From positions 62,001 through 126,000 of the forward strand of contig JAFLSV010000001.1 in assembly GCA_022510785.1 (NCBI GenBank): DNA of 64,000 bases, given 5' to 3'. The notes beneath the pieces are model-generated. The model did not search any database, had not been told where the DNA came from, and was given only the letters and a program-made list of their open reading frames with translations. Below, in pieces: positions 1 through 7,988 of the stretch (the first letter of the stretch is position 1; each line of letters begins with the position of its first letter). This stretch comes from Desulfovibrionaceae bacterium. Lineage in GTDB: Bacteria > Desulfobacterota > Desulfovibrionia > Desulfovibrionales > Desulfovibrionaceae. The translations under genes were made by a program, and so were the position numbers.

Positions 1-133
1 ATACCGTTGCCGGCCCGCAAAGTGCGGATGCTCCGGGCCTTGCCGGCCAGGCAGGCGGGGCGGCTTTCCCTGCCAGACGGGGCTGGGATTTCTGTTTGAG
101 TGAGGCCATATTTTTTCAAGGAGTCCAGCAATC

Positions 134-1189
134 ATGAGTTCGTCGCGTTCTCAAGCCTACACCGACGCCGGGGTGAATATCAATGCCGGCAATGAGCTGG
201 TAAGCCGCATCAAGGCGTTGGTAGCCAGCACGCACACGCACGGCACACTGTCGGACATCGGCGGCTTCGGAGGCCTGTTCCGGCCTGATGTGAGCGGCAT
301 GCAGGCCCCTGTGCTGGTGGCTTCCACAGACGGTGTGGGCACCAAACTCAAGCTGGCCGCCATGTTCAACAAGCACGATACCGTGGGCATTGACCTTGTG
401 GCCATGAGCGTGAACGATATTTTGGTTCAAGGTGCGAAGCCATTGTTTTTTTTAGATTATTTTGCAACCGGCTCGCTGGATGTGGAGCAGGCTGTCGAGG
501 TTGTCGGCGGCGTGGCCGAGGGCTGCCGGCGTGCGGGATGTACCCTGCTGGGCGGGGAAACGGCGGAAATGCCCGGCATGTACGCCCCGGGCGACTATGA
601 TTTGGCGGGCTTTTGCGTGGGACTGGTCGACAACGCCCAAATCGTGGACGGCTCGGGCATCAGCGTGGGGGATGTGGTCATTGGTCTGGCCTCGTCGGGT
701 ATTCATTCCAACGGGTACACCCTGGTGCGCAAATTGTTTGAGGCCAGCGGCGCGCGTCCCGGCGACATGGTTCCCGGCACGGATCGCAGCTTCCGGGATG
801 TGCTTTTGGAACCCACGATTATCTATACCGATCTTTTGCGCTCGTTGCTGCGCGATCTGCATATCAAGGGCATGGTTCATATTACCGGCGGCGGTTTTTA
901 CGACAATATCCCGCGTGTGCTGCCCCAGCCTGTGTGCGCCCGGATTCATTTCGGCTCGTGGGGCGTGCCGCCCGTGTTCTCGTGGCTGCGTGAGCAGGGC
1001 GGCCTGACCTGGCCCGAAATGCTCCAGATTTTCAACTGCGGCATTGGCTTTGTTCTTATTGTGGATCGCCCCACGGCCGATGAAATGATGGCCCGCCTGA
1101 AGCCTATGCAGGTGAATGCCTGGGAGATCGGCGTTATTGAACATCGCCGTGATGCGGAAAGCGAACAGGTTGAAATCGAATTTGAATAG
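134..1189 (+). CDS. purM: Phosphoribosylformylglycinamidine cyclo-ligase
   Basis: Fifth step of purine synthesis: ATP-dependent ring closure of FGAM to aminoimidazole ribonucleotide in the cytoplasm. The 351-aa product has the usual family length. It shows STDGVGTK (about residues 64-71) and GGETAEMPGMY (about 140-150), both diagnostic of PurM, and a late HITGGGFYDN segment. The ATG is preceded by CAAGGAG at good distance. It is followed by a hairpin and then a DUF523 gene, so it may be its own transcription unit. Nothing unusual in the sequence. Confidence 0.97.
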   Translation: MSSSRSQAYTDAGVNINAGNELVSRIKALVASTHTHGTLSDIGGFGGLFRPDVSGMQAPVLVASTDGVGTKLKLAAMFNKHDTVGIDLVAMSVNDILVQGAKPLFFLDYFATGSLDVEQAVEVVGGVAEGCRRAGCTLLGGETAEMPGMYAPGDYDLAGFCVGLVDNAQIVDGSGISVGDVVIGLASSGIHSNGYTLVRKLFEASGARPGDMVPGTDRSFRDVLLEPTIIYTDLLRSLLRDLHIKGMVHITGGGFYDNIPRVLPQPVCARIHFGSWGVPPVFSWLREQGGLTWPEMLQIFNCGIGFVLIVDRPTADEMMARLKPMQVNAWEIGVIEHRRDAESEQVEIEFE

Positions 1190-1225
1190 GCCGGCCGCTT
1201 CGGCGGAATGTTCGCGCAATCCGGC

Positions 1226-1257
1226 GGCGGGAAAACGGGCGGCCCTGTTTTCCCGCC
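1226..1257 (+). terminator. Hairpin downstream of purM
   Basis: GGCGGGAAAAC-GGG pairs with CCC-T-GTTTTCCCGCC around a 3-nt loop, leaving one bulged base. It lies 37 nt after the purM stop and before the next gene. No clear U-run follows, so it may be a weak terminator or an mRNA-stabilising structure. Confidence 0.4.
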
Positions 1258-1300
1258 CCTGTGTTTCCGTCCTGTCCCGCCAGAGACAGAGGGTACCGAG

Positions 1301-1792
1301 GTGCAAGTCACCGGGAATACTGTGAAATATGTGGTCAGCGCATGTCTGGCGGGCATTGCCTGCCGCTATGATGGAGAAGCTCTCTCCCATCCCTTTGTCA
1401 TGGAGCTGGTGAACGGTGGCAAGGCGTTGCCGCTGTGCCCGGAACTTCTGGGCGGGCTTGGCGTGCCCCGCTGCCCGTGCGAACTGGTGAATGGGCGGGC
1501 ACGGAGCGCTGACGGCCGGGACTGCCACGCCGCCTACCAGGCGGGAGCGGCCGAAGCCTTGCGCCTGGCCCGGGCGGCGGGCTGCACCCATGCCGTGCTC
1601 AAGGCACGCTCACCTTCGTGCGGAGTGGGATGGGTGTATGACGGTACTTTTACGCATACCCGGGCCGGGGGAGACGGCGTGTTCGGCGGCCTGCTGCGAC
1701 AGGCGGGGTTTACCCTGATGACGGAAGAAGATGTGCCTTCCGGCGGCACAAGTTGCGCGGCCGGCCCGTCCCCGGGTGCGTCCGACCTATGA
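1301..1792 (+). CDS. DUF523 family protein
   Basis: A 163-aa protein of the DUF523 family, small cytoplasmic cysteine-rich proteins of unknown biochemical role. Visible hallmarks are VVSACLAG near the N-terminus, CRYDG shortly after, and KARSPSCG in the second half. The start is uncertain. GTG at 1301 follows a purine-rich stretch, while GTG at 1322 would give the family-typical KYVVSACLAG beginning. The longer ORF from 1208 includes the upstream hairpin and is unlikely. Its stop overlaps the cbiK start as ATGA, so the two are probably translated together. Confidence 0.8.
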   Translation: MQVTGNTVKYVVSACLAGIACRYDGEALSHPFVMELVNGGKALPLCPELLGGLGVPRCPCELVNGRARSADGRDCHAAYQAGAAEALRLARAAGCTHAVLKARSPSCGVGWVYDGTFTHTRAGGDGVFGGLLRQAGFTLMTEEDVPSGGTSCAAGPSPGASDL

Positions 1793-2589
1793 AACACGGT
1801 ATACTGCTGGTTGCGTTCGGAGCGGGCAACGCATGCGGCGCTGCCACATTGCGCCATATGCAGGCGCTGACGGAGAAGCGCTTCCGCCTGCCGGTGCGCT
1901 GGGCTTTCACCTCCGGCACCATGCGCGAACGTCTGGCCGTGGCCCGCACCAAATCCGATTCCGTGCTCAAGGCCTTGCGCCGTATGCGTTACGAACGTTA
2001 TACGCATGTGGCTGTGCAGTCGCTGCATATTATTCCGGGTCACGAATATTCCGGCGTGTGTGCCGATGTTCGCCTGGCCGGGGCGGAAGGCTCGCTGCGG
2101 CTGGCCGTGGGCGAACCGCTCCTGCGCGATGACGCGGACGCGGATGAAGCGGCCCGCGCCCTGCTGCGGCACCTGCCTCCCTCGCGTCTGCCCGGCGAGC
2201 CTGTGGTATGCATGGCGCACGGGACAGAGCGCGAGGCGCAGCGTTTGTATATTGGCTGGGGAAACGCCGTCTCACGCATGGATTCCGCCGTTCATGTGGC
2301 CTGCATGAAAGGGAGCCGTACCCTGGATTCGCTGCTGCCGGAACTGACGCGGCGCCCCGGCGGCAGACTGTGGCTGCTGCCGCTTTTGTCCGTGGTGGGC
2401 AGGCATAGCCTGGAGGACATGGCCGGAGATGGATCAGAGTCCTGGAAGTCTCGCCTGGAACGGGCCGGGTTTGCCTGTGTGACGGATTTGCGCGGACTGG
2501 CGGACGGCCCTTCGTTTGCGGAACTCTGGCTGCAGCGTCTGGCCGGAGCCGTGGCGGCACTTGACGTCCAGGGCCCGGCGGGGAAATAG
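1789..2589 (+). CDS. cbiK: Sirohydrochlorin cobaltochelatase, CbiK type
   Basis: Class II chelatase that inserts Co2+ (or Fe2+ for siroheme) into sirohydrochlorin. The protein starts MKHGILLVAFGAGN, has HIIPGHEY in the N-terminal lobe, MAHGTEREAQ in the second lobe and LLPLLSVVGRH followed by a C-terminal SWKSRLE stretch, all CbiK-like; 266 aa is the family length. Desulfovibrio is known to have a periplasmic and a cytoplasmic CbiK. This one shows no signal peptide and so should be the cytoplasmic form. ATG 1789 is chosen over the upstream in-frame start because it gives the usual N-terminus and an ATGA coupling. Confidence 0.9.
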   Translation: MKHGILLVAFGAGNACGAATLRHMQALTEKRFRLPVRWAFTSGTMRERLAVARTKSDSVLKALRRMRYERYTHVAVQSLHIIPGHEYSGVCADVRLAGAEGSLRLAVGEPLLRDDADADEAARALLRHLPPSRLPGEPVVCMAHGTEREAQRLYIGWGNAVSRMDSAVHVACMKGSRTLDSLLPELTRRPGGRLWLLPLLSVVGRHSLEDMAGDGSESWKSRLERAGFACVTDLRGLADGPSFAELWLQRLAGAVAALDVQGPAGK

Positions 2590-2670
2590 TGTGTGCGCGG
2601 AAAGTACCCGCCCGGCTCACGCCGGCGGTGGAAAGACAAAACCATACGGTATCCACAAGGAGCGGTTTCC

Positions 2671-3858
2671 ATGTCTGTTGTGTCAGAGCACATGGCCCGG
2701 TGCATAGCGCAGGGTTCCATGATCCGGCGTATGTTCGAGGCCGGTATTGAATTGCGGAAAAAATACGGCGCCGACGCCGTGTGCGATTTCAGCCTGGGCA
2801 ATCCGGATTTGGCGCCGCCGCCCGTGGTGGCGAAAGCCATGCGCGATCTGGCCGATCGTCTGCACGAGCCGGCCAGTCTTGGCTATATGCCCAACGCGGG
2901 TTTTCCGTGGGCTTTGGACAAGCTGGCAGCGTGGCTGAGCGAACAGCAGGGAGTCACTCTGACGCGCGCTGACGTCATGCTCAGCTGCGGTGCGGCCGGC
3001 GCCCTGAACGCTTTTTTGCACACCGTCCTCGAACCTGGCGACGAAGTGCTGGGAATTGCTCCCTATTTTGTGGAATATGGCTTTTATGCCGGCAATCACG
3101 GCGGCGTGTTTCGCGCGCTGCCCTGCCGTCCGGCGGATTTTGGCCCGGATTTTGCCGCCATCGAGGCAGCCATAGGGCCCCGCACCCGCGCCTTTATTGC
3201 CAATTCGCCCAATAACCCGTCCGGAGCCGTTTACAGCCTGGAGGACATGACCCGTCTGGCCGCTCTGCTGGATGAGGCCTCGCGCCGGAACGGCCGCCCG
3301 ATCTATCTGATTTCCGACGAGCCATACCGTTTTCTTGCCTACGACGGGCTGACCGTGCCGGGGGTGCTTCCCCTGTCGCCCCACGCCGTGGTGGTGGGCT
3401 CTTTTGCCAAAAATTACGGGCTGGCCGGGGAGCGTGTGGGCTATATCGCGCTGTCGCCTTCCCTGGAAGACAAGCACACCATGATGGCGGGGCTTATCCT
3501 GTCGAACCGCACCCTGGGCTTCGTCAATCCCCCTGTGGTGGGGCAATACCTTATGGCCGCCGCGCTGGGCAGCTCCACGGATGAGGCGCTGGCCGTCTAC
3601 ACCCGGCGGCGCGACCGCCTGGCTGGCATCCTGCGCGATGCGGGCTACGAGTTCACCCTGCCCAAAGGCACCTTTTATTTCTTTCCCAAGGCTCCTGGCG
3701 GCGATGATCAGGCCGCGGTGGCCCGGCTTACGGAACAGCGTATTCTGGCCGTGCCGGGCAGTGGCTTTGGGTATCCGGGGCACTTCCGCCTTTCCTTTGC
3801 CGTGGAGGACGCCGTTATTGAACGTTCGGCCGAGGGCTTCCGCAAAGCCAGGGGCTGA
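2671..3858 (+). CDS. PLP-dependent class I/II aminotransferase
   Basis: A 395-aa fold-type I aminotransferase. It shows the substrate segment SLGNPDLAPPP near the N-terminus, NSPNNPSG, SDEPYRFLAY (aspartate contacting the PLP ring nitrogen) and VGSFAKNYGLAGERVGY, which holds the Schiff-base lysine and the phosphate-binding arginine. The substrate cannot be read from sequence; aspartate- or alanine-type aminotransferases are the closest class. ATG 2671 is chosen because ACAAGGAGC lies just upstream; the ORF-track start at 2593 adds an Arg/Gly-rich leader without support. Confidence 0.9.
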   Translation: MSVVSEHMARCIAQGSMIRRMFEAGIELRKKYGADAVCDFSLGNPDLAPPPVVAKAMRDLADRLHEPASLGYMPNAGFPWALDKLAAWLSEQQGVTLTRADVMLSCGAAGALNAFLHTVLEPGDEVLGIAPYFVEYGFYAGNHGGVFRALPCRPADFGPDFAAIEAAIGPRTRAFIANSPNNPSGAVYSLEDMTRLAALLDEASRRNGRPIYLISDEPYRFLAYDGLTVPGVLPLSPHAVVVGSFAKNYGLAGERVGYIALSPSLEDKHTMMAGLILSNRTLGFVNPPVVGQYLMAAALGSSTDEALAVYTRRRDRLAGILRDAGYEFTLPKGTFYFFPKAPGGDDQAAVARLTEQRILAVPGSGFGYPGHFRLSFAVEDAVIERSAEGFRKARG

Positions 3859-3898
3859 GGCCGGCATTGCCGGCTCCGCGCAAAGTCTGGCAATTTTC

Positions 3899-3925
3899 TT
3901 GACATAGAAACAGGCAGCTTATAAA
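3899..3925 (+). promoter_or_regulatory. Putative sigma70 promoter of the yceD-rpmF-fab block
   Basis: A perfect -35 TTGACA (3899-3904) is followed after 15 nt by TATAAA (3920-3925), or after 16-17 nt by overlapping AT-rich hexamers. It lies 27 nt upstream of the yceD ATG. A short GCCGGC-ATT-GCCGGC hairpin just before it could end the upstream aminotransferase transcript. Confidence 0.55.
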
Positions 3926-3951
3926 TTGTCGCGTTCGCAGAGGACGCTGCT

Positions 3952-4503
3952 ATGGCCGTATCATGTCTCACGCTTTCCGAAATAGGCCCGGAGGGGCTGT
4001 CCCTGACTGTCGATGACCCCGCGGTCTGGGATATCCCTCTGGCGGAGTTTCGGGTGGCGTGCCGCGTGGTTCGCCCCCTGCGGGCGGAACTTTTCGTTGT
4101 GCCGCAGGACAATGGCTGCCTGCTGCGGGGCCGGATCACGGGTGAAGTCGCTCTGCCGTGCGATCGCTGTGCGGAAGAGACTTGTGTGGCACTGGATCAG
4201 GCCTTTGACGAATTCGAAGCGTATCCCGACCCGGGGGCCGCGGATGCAGAAAACTGCGACGAGCGGACACTGCTGGAAAACGGGAATGTGCTCCGCCTGG
4301 AACGCGGCGCGCCGGTGCTCGATGTTGCCGCTTTCCTGTGGGAGGAATTCTCACTGGCTCTGCCGCTGAAGCCTTTATGCTCGCCGCAGTGCCGGGGCGT
4401 ATGTCCCCTCTGCGGCAAAAACCTCAACGAAGGCCCCTGCGGCTGCCGCTCCGGCGGGAGCGATCCGCGCCTGGCCGCCTTGCGGAACCTGAAAGTATCC
4501 TGA
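3952..4503 (+). CDS. yceD: YceD/DUF177 family protein
   Basis: A 183-aa member of the DUF177 (YceD) family, which in many bacteria lies directly before rpmF and is linked to 23S rRNA or L32 handling. The sequence has a central CDRCAEE and a C-terminal cysteine cluster, CSPQCRGVCPLCGKN then CGC, which resembles a zinc-binding arrangement. It is separated from rpmF by 29 nt containing AAGGAG. The conserved yceD-rpmF-plsX order is strong support for the call; the molecular function remains inferred from the family. Confidence 0.9.
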   Translation: MAVSCLTLSEIGPEGLSLTVDDPAVWDIPLAEFRVACRVVRPLRAELFVVPQDNGCLLRGRITGEVALPCDRCAEETCVALDQAFDEFEAYPDPGAADAENCDERTLLENGNVLRLERGAPVLDVAAFLWEEFSLALPLKPLCSPQCRGVCPLCGKNLNEGPCGCRSGGSDPRLAALRNLKVS

Positions 4504-4532
4504 GGCTTCGCCCAGTTTTTAAGGAGATCATT

Positions 4533-4718
4533 ATGGCAGTTCAGCAAAACAAAAAATCCCATTCCAAGAAGGGTATGCGCCGTTCCCACGATCGGGTGGC
4601 GAAACCCACGGTCATTTATTGCTCCTGCGGCGCACCCACCGTGCCTCACAGTGTTTGCCCCTCCTGCGGCAAGTACAAAGGGCGCCAGGTTGAAACCGTA
4701 AGCGCCGATGAACAATAA
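4533..4718 (+). CDS. rpmF: 50S ribosomal protein L32
   Basis: A 61-aa ribosomal protein of the large subunit. It has the basic N-terminal KKSHSKKGMRRSHD segment and a CSC / CPSCGKYKG cysteine pair matching the zinc-binding version of L32. The start at 4533 follows TTTAAGGAGATC, a strong ribosome-binding site. Its end overlaps plsX by 11 nt, so plsX translation is probably coupled. A Zn-type L32 can be a target of zinc-dependent paralog replacement in other bacteria; no paralog is visible here. Confidence 0.97.
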   Translation: MAVQQNKKSHSKKGMRRSHDRVAKPTVIYCSCGAPTVPHSVCPSCGKYKGRQVETVSADEQ

Positions 4719-5757
4719 CGACCTTGTTCTGGCCGTGGACGCCATGGGGGGAGATTTCGGGCCTCCCGTGGTGGTTCCCGGCGCCCTGAGCGCGGCCCGG
4801 TCAACCGGAGCCAGGGTGCTTCTTGTCGGGCAGGAACATGCCATCCGCGAAAGCCTGGACAGCTTGCCCGCCAGGGATCGTCCCGAAGCTTTGTACGACA
4901 TTGTCCCCGCCAGCCAGGTGGTGGAAATGGAGGAAAAGCCTTCGGAAATCCTGCGCACCAAAAAGGATTCCTCCATTCAGGTCGCCTGCCGCCTGGTAAA
5001 GCAGGGGCAGGCCCGCGGCATTATCAGCGCCGGGCATTCCGGCGCGGCCGTGGCCTGCGGCATGTTCATCCTGGGGCGTATACCCGGGGTGGAACGTCCC
5101 GCCCTGGCGACCATTCTGCCCACGGAAAAAGCGCCCATGCTTCTTCTGGATGTGGGAGCCAATGTGGAATGCCGCCCCCATCATCTGTTTCAGTTCGGGC
5201 TTATGGGCACGACCTTCGCGCAGGATATTCTGGGCTATGAAAACCCACGCCTGGGCATCCTCAGCATCGGTGAGGAGGAAGGCAAGGGCAATTCGCTGGT
5301 CAAAAGCAGCTATGAATTGCTCAAGATGGCACAACACCTGAATTTCCTCGGCAATGTGGAAGGAAGGGATCTGTTCACCGGCAATGTGGATGTGGTGGTC
5401 TGCGACGGTTTTGTGGGCAATGTGGCCTTGAAGCTCAGCGAAGGTCTGGGAACTTCTCTGACCAATGTGCTCAAGCGCGAACTGCTGAGCTCCGGCCTCT
5501 TACCCAAGGTCGGCACACTGCTGGCCAGAAGCGCCTTCCGCAAGTTCGGGAAAATGGTGGACTATGCCGAGTATGGCGGCGCGCCCCTCCTGGGCTTGCA
5601 GGCTGTGGCCATTGTGTGTCATGGCGCTTCCAACTCCAAGGCCATTTCCAGCGCGGTGGCCATGGCCGCGACCTATGTGGAAAAGGGCACGCATAAACGC
5701 CTGGTCAATGCCATCAGCGCCAATGAGGAACTGACCAGATACGCCCGTTCGGTATAA
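4708..5757 (+). CDS. plsX: Phosphate acyltransferase PlsX
   Basis: Converts acyl-ACP and phosphate to acyl-phosphate, feeding PlsY-dependent phospholipid synthesis at the membrane. The 349-aa protein begins with the family signature LAVDAMGGDFGP and contains SAGHSGAAVACG, LLDVGANVECRP and VCDGFVGNVALK, all PlsX features. It starts inside the end of rpmF and is followed by fabH after 24 nt, the standard plsX-fabH-fabG-acpP-fabF lipid gene order. Confidence 0.97.
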   Translation: MNNNDLVLAVDAMGGDFGPPVVVPGALSAARSTGARVLLVGQEHAIRESLDSLPARDRPEALYDIVPASQVVEMEEKPSEILRTKKDSSIQVACRLVKQGQARGIISAGHSGAAVACGMFILGRIPGVERPALATILPTEKAPMLLLDVGANVECRPHHLFQFGLMGTTFAQDILGYENPRLGILSIGEEEGKGNSLVKSSYELLKMAQHLNFLGNVEGRDLFTGNVDVVVCDGFVGNVALKLSEGLGTSLTNVLKRELLSSGLLPKVGTLLARSAFRKFGKMVDYAEYGGAPLLGLQAVAIVCHGASNSKAISSAVAMAATYVEKGTHKRLVNAISANEELTRYARSV

Positions 5758-5781
5758 TTTTTCCTCTTGCCATTTCGTTTT

Positions 5782-6786
5782 ATGAATACATACAGTCACA
5801 TCTGCGGCCTTGGCAGCTTTGTACCCACCCGAATCCTGACCAATCAGGATCTTGAAAGCATGCTGGATACTTCCGACGAATGGATTACCAGCCGGACAGG
5901 TATCCGAACCCGCCACATTCTGGACGACGACGCCAACGCCTCGGACGCCGGAGCCGCGGCCGCCGCCGCCGCTTTACGCGACGCCGGACTGGAACCTGCG
6001 GATATTACCCATATTTTTGTGGCCACCTGTACCCCGGATTCCCTGTGTCCCAGCGTGGCCTGCCTTATCGCGGACAAGCTTGGACTGTCCTCCACGCAGC
6101 AGCCGCGCTGCGGGGAGCTCATGTGCTTTGACTTTAACGGCGCGTGTTCAGGCTTTCTGTATGGGCTGGAACTGGCCCGCGCCACACTGGCCCTGCATCC
6201 TGACGCTGTGGTGCTGCTGGTCGGGGCAGAGGCCCTGAGCCGGCGCCTCAATTTTCATGATCGTTCCACCTGCGTCCTGTTCGGCGACGGCGCCGGAGCC
6301 GTGGTGTTGCGCAACGGCGGCGGGGCTCTGTGGGGTGTGCGCGATGTGTCTTGCTGTTCCGATGGTTCCTTCCACCAGCTCATCAACGTGGGTGGCGGCA
6401 CCTCCATGCGCGTCAGGGCGGGAGATCCGGTGCCTGACGAGTTTTTTATTTCCATGCAGGGGCGTGAAGTCTTCCGCCATGCGGTGCGCTGCATGACGGC
6501 GGAAAGCAAAAAAATGCTGGAACGCAACGGGCTGACCGTGAACGACATTGATCTGTTCATCGCCCACCAGGCCAATCTGCGGATTATCGAGGCCGTGGGC
6601 AGTCGCCTGGATATGCCGGAAGACAAAATTTTTGTGAACGTCCAGAAGTTCGCCAACACCTCGGCCGCCACCTTGCCTCTTGCTTTGGATGATGCCCGCG
6701 CCCAGGGACGCCTGAAGCCCGGCATGCGGGTTCTTTTGGCCACGTTTGGCGGCGGCATGACCTGGGGCGCCGCCCTTTTGGGCTGA
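5782..6786 (+). CDS. fabH: 3-oxoacyl-ACP synthase III (KASIII)
   Basis: Condenses acetyl-CoA with malonyl-ACP to start type II fatty-acid synthesis. The catalytic Cys lies in FNGACSGFLYGL, the His in IAHQANLRIIEA and the Asn in KFANTSAATLPLAL. About 334 aa from ATG 5782; the ORF track uses TTG 5767, five codons earlier. Neither start has a clear Shine-Dalgarno, which may mean translation depends on coupling to plsX. Downstream, 110 nt separate it from fabG. Confidence 0.96.
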   Translation: MNTYSHICGLGSFVPTRILTNQDLESMLDTSDEWITSRTGIRTRHILDDDANASDAGAAAAAAALRDAGLEPADITHIFVATCTPDSLCPSVACLIADKLGLSSTQQPRCGELMCFDFNGACSGFLYGLELARATLALHPDAVVLLVGAEALSRRLNFHDRSTCVLFGDGAGAVVLRNGGGALWGVRDVSCCSDGSFHQLINVGGGTSMRVRAGDPVPDEFFISMQGREVFRHAVRCMTAESKKMLERNGLTVNDIDLFIAHQANLRIIEAVGSRLDMPEDKIFVNVQKFANTSAATLPLALDDARAQGRLKPGMRVLLATFGGGMTWGAALLG

Positions 6787-6896
6787 GCTTGAGTATATTT
6801 AGGTTCGTCCGGGATTGCGGCGGAAGCGGGGAAGCCTCAATTGAGTTTTCGCGCAAATGGGTATAAGGTGACGCATCAAGGAACAGGTGGTCTTTC

Positions 6897-7640
6897 ATGA
6901 ACGGTTTGACTCCCACGGCGCTGGTTACCGGCGCTTCGCGCGGCATAGGGCGGGCCATAGCCGTCACCTTGGGTGCGGCGGGATTTCAGGTCTATCTGAC
7001 CTATGTCAGCAAGCCAGATGAAGCCGAACAGACCGTATCGACCATTGAGCGGAACGGGGGCATGGCCCGGGCCTTTCGGCTGGATGTGGCCGACGCTTCC
7101 GCTGTGTCATCCTTTTTTCAGGATGAAATCAAGGATAAAGTAAGCCTTGAGGTGCTGGTCAACAATGCCGGCATTACGAAAGACGGTCTGGTGCTGCGCA
7201 TGAAGGACGAGGATTTTGATCGGGTTTTGGGCGTCAACCTGCGCGGCGCGTTCGTCTGCCTGCGCGAGGCGGCCAAAATCATGACCAGGCAGCGGCGCGG
7301 CCGGATTGTGAATATTGCGTCCGTTGTCGGGCAGATGGGCAATGCGGGGCAGATTAACTACGCGGCCGCCAAGGCCGGCCTTATCGGCATGACCAAATCG
7401 GCCGCCAAGGAACTGGCCAGCCGATCCATTACGGTTAATGCCGTGGCCCCGGGCTTTATCGAAACCGACATGACAGCCTCGCTCTCCGAGGAAGCGCGTC
7501 AGGCGTATGCCGCGGCCATCCCGCTGGGACGGCTGGGCACGGCGCAGGATGTGGCGGAGGCTGTGGCTTTTCTGGTCTCCGACAAGGCGGCCTATATCAC
7601 GGGGCAGATCCTGGCCGTCAACGGCGGTCTGTATTGTTAA
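6897..7640 (+). CDS. fabG: 3-oxoacyl-ACP reductase FabG
   Basis: NADPH-dependent reduction of 3-oxoacyl-ACP in fatty-acid elongation. This 247-aa short-chain dehydrogenase has the cofactor motif TGASRGIGRA, the NNAGIT segment, the active-site YAAAKAG (Tyr and Lys) and C-terminal FLVSDKAAYITGQIL. It lies between fabH and acpP, which distinguishes it from other SDR enzymes. An AAGGA sequence lies upstream of the ATG, somewhat far. No anomalies. Confidence 0.96.
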   Translation: MNGLTPTALVTGASRGIGRAIAVTLGAAGFQVYLTYVSKPDEAEQTVSTIERNGGMARAFRLDVADASAVSSFFQDEIKDKVSLEVLVNNAGITKDGLVLRMKDEDFDRVLGVNLRGAFVCLREAAKIMTRQRRGRIVNIASVVGQMGNAGQINYAAAKAGLIGMTKSAAKELASRSITVNAVAPGFIETDMTASLSEEARQAYAAAIPLGRLGTAQDVAEAVAFLVSDKAAYITGQILAVNGGLYC

Positions 7641-7669
7641 CCTGAAACATCGGATCCTTTGGAGGGAAC

Positions 7670-7903
7670 ATGGCTGTTGAAGAAAAAATCAAGCAGATCA
7701 TCAAGGATCAGCTCGGCGTGTCTGAGGATGAAGTGAAGCCCGAAGCCTCGTTTGTGGAGGATCTGGGTGCGGATTCCCTGGATCTGACCGAGCTGATCAT
7801 GACCATGGAAGAGGAATTTGGGGTGGAAATCGCCGACGAAGACGCCCAGAAGATTCTTAAGGTTAAAGACGCCATCAATTACATCGAAAGCAAGCAGAAG
7901 TAG
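7670..7903 (+). CDS. acpP: Acyl carrier protein
   Basis: A 77-aa acidic carrier protein. The phosphopantetheine attachment serine lies in [12 protein letters not shown] (Ser about residue 36), and the helix III region [17 protein letters not shown] is typical. A strong GGAGG precedes the ATG. ACP is needed in great excess over the enzymes around it. It is followed at once by a large hairpin before fabF, consistent with differential expression within one transcript. Confidence 0.98.
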   Translation: MAVEEKIKQIIKDQLGVSEDEVKPEASFVEDLGADSLDLTELIMTMEEEFGVEIADEDAQKILKVKDAINYIESKQK

Positions 7904-7905
7904 AC

Positions 7906-7952
7906 CTGATGCGCCGGTGCCGCCGACTGGTTTAGCGGCTCCGGCGCATCAG
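7906..7952 (+). terminator. Long hairpin between acpP and fabF
   Basis: CTGATGCGCCGG pairs perfectly with CCGGCGCATCAG; after a T-T mismatch, GCCGC pairs with GCGGC around an 11-nt loop. It starts two bases after the acpP stop. There is no U-tract, so it is better read as an mRNA 3'-end stabiliser, processing site or partial terminator that keeps acpP mRNA more abundant than fabF. Confidence 0.65.
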
Positions 7953-7988
7953 ACCGAAGGGAACGCGCGTTCCTGTGAGGAGTGCAGC

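Noticed and set aside
1-99. Open frame running from the window edge to TGA at 97-99
   Set aside because: Could be the tail of an upstream gene, but 32 Arg/Ala/Gly-rich codons give no recognisable protein.
1258-1330. Possible cobalamin riboswitch before the DUF523-cbiK pair (GGTGCAAGTC, GGGAATACTGTGAA)
   Set aside because: Scattered resemblance only; the conserved order of riboswitch elements and the B12 box are absent, and the stretch runs into coding sequence.
452-1591. 379-aa minus-strand ORF opposite purM and DUF523
   Set aside because: Antisense shadow crossing two real genes and a hairpin.
2683-3867. 394-aa minus-strand ORF opposite the aminotransferase
   Set aside because: Antisense shadow; the plus frame has clear PLP-enzyme motifs.
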